A DNA stretch of 6,245 nucleotides, taken from Candidatus Peribacteria bacterium (lineage in GTDB: Bacteria > Patescibacteriota > Gracilibacteria > UBA1369 > LOWO2-01-FULL-3). A program made the position numbers and the translations under genes. The DNA lies in the NCBI GenBank assembly GCA_943359415.1, contig CALRHQ010000054.1:1-6245 (forward strand), read 5' to 3'. The notes below the pieces were generated by a model. It worked only from the letters and a program-made list of their open reading frames with translations, did not search any database and was not told the origin of the DNA. Position 1 is the first letter of the stretch. Each line of letters opens with the position of its first letter. Below are positions 6,057-6,245 of this stretch, one piece after another.

Positions 6057-6245
6057 ATGAAAGCAAAAACAACTTTATCTATGACAGAAGCCAGAAAAAA
6101 CATATTCAAGATCAGTGACGAAGTCCAAAAACCAGGAAATTATTACACTTTTACGGAAAATGGCATACCAAAAATAGTAGTAATGTCGGCCGAAGAATTC
6201 GAATCATGGCAGGAAACATTTGATGTTTTAAGAGAAAATCCAAAT
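6057..6245 (+). CDS. Phd/YefM-family type II antitoxin (partial, C-terminus off the right edge)
   Basis: An open frame of 63 codons from ATG at 6057 to the window edge. Family hallmarks: LSMTEARKN (residues 7-15) and FKISDEV, a beta hairpin with TFTENGIPKIVVMS (31-44), then EEFESWQET (46-54) and the start of the next helix (FDVLRENPN). This is the N-terminal DNA-binding and dimerisation fold of Phd/YefM antitoxins, which bind their own promoter and neutralise a toxin through a disordered C-terminus. That C-terminus and any toxin gene lie beyond the window, so the toxin class (RelE/YoeB, Doc/Fic or other) cannot be told. The upstream region has a promoter with TGTACA palindromes. No Shine-Dalgarno sequence precedes the start. 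The gene is divergent from rsmE, with a 131-nt gap from the rsmE ATG at 5925. Confidence 0.88.
   Translation, partial: MKAKTTLSMTEARKNIFKISDEVQKPGNYYTFTENGIPKIVVMSAEEFESWQETFDVLRENPN

Noticed and set aside
1..6245. CRISPR arrays, tRNAs, rRNAs, insertion sequences
   Set aside because: No spaced direct repeats, cloverleaf-like segments, rRNA blocks, transposase motifs or terminal inverted repeats were seen.

Overview
The window looks like part of a Candidate Phyla Radiation (Patescibacteria) genome. Evidence: AT-rich DNA, short intergenic gaps, a Cys-rich zinc-ribbon protein family and an endonuclease/exonuclease/phosphatase (EEP) subtype that I recall mainly from CPR genomes, a membrane pyrophosphatase, and a CPR-style Phd/YefM antitoxin. 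The lineage within CPR cannot be fixed from this window. TGA reads as stop, because no in-frame TGA occurs in the long, Gly-rich reading frames. The recoded code of Gracilibacteria and Absconditabacteria (TGA = Gly) is therefore unlikely.

Layout. Five genes lie on the minus strand and one on the plus strand at the right edge. Reading in the minus direction from the right they are: rsmE (16S rRNA m3U1498 methyltransferase, 5218-5925); a small membrane-anchored, probably extracytoplasmic protein of unknown function (4651-5154); hppA (membrane pyrophosphatase, 2451-4553) with a good sigma-70-type promoter upstream and a hairpin terminator downstream; an EEP-family phosphoesterase with a TTG start (1562-2317); and, 16 nt further on, a long Cys-rich protein of unknown function that runs off the left edge (1-1545). 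On the plus strand, the first 63 codons of a Phd/YefM antitoxin begin at 6057 and run off the right edge, behind a promoter carrying TGTACA-type operator palindromes.

How the genes fit together. HppA would turn biosynthetic pyrophosphate into a proton gradient, useful in a cell with little respiration; its signature residues place it in the K+-independent class. RsmE is ribosome housekeeping. The EEP gene and the Cys-rich gene probably share a transcript, but no common function is known. The antitoxin suggests a toxin-antitoxin pair whose toxin lies outside the window. No start has a recognisable Shine-Dalgarno sequence.

The most unusual object is the Cys-rich protein. It is an internal duplication with an offset of 149 residues, and its first copy carries a ladder of cysteines in perfect three-residue phase. 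No gene-free stretch exceeds 300 bases. The largest are 2318-2450 (terminator plus the EEP upstream region) and 5944-6056 (divergent promoters).
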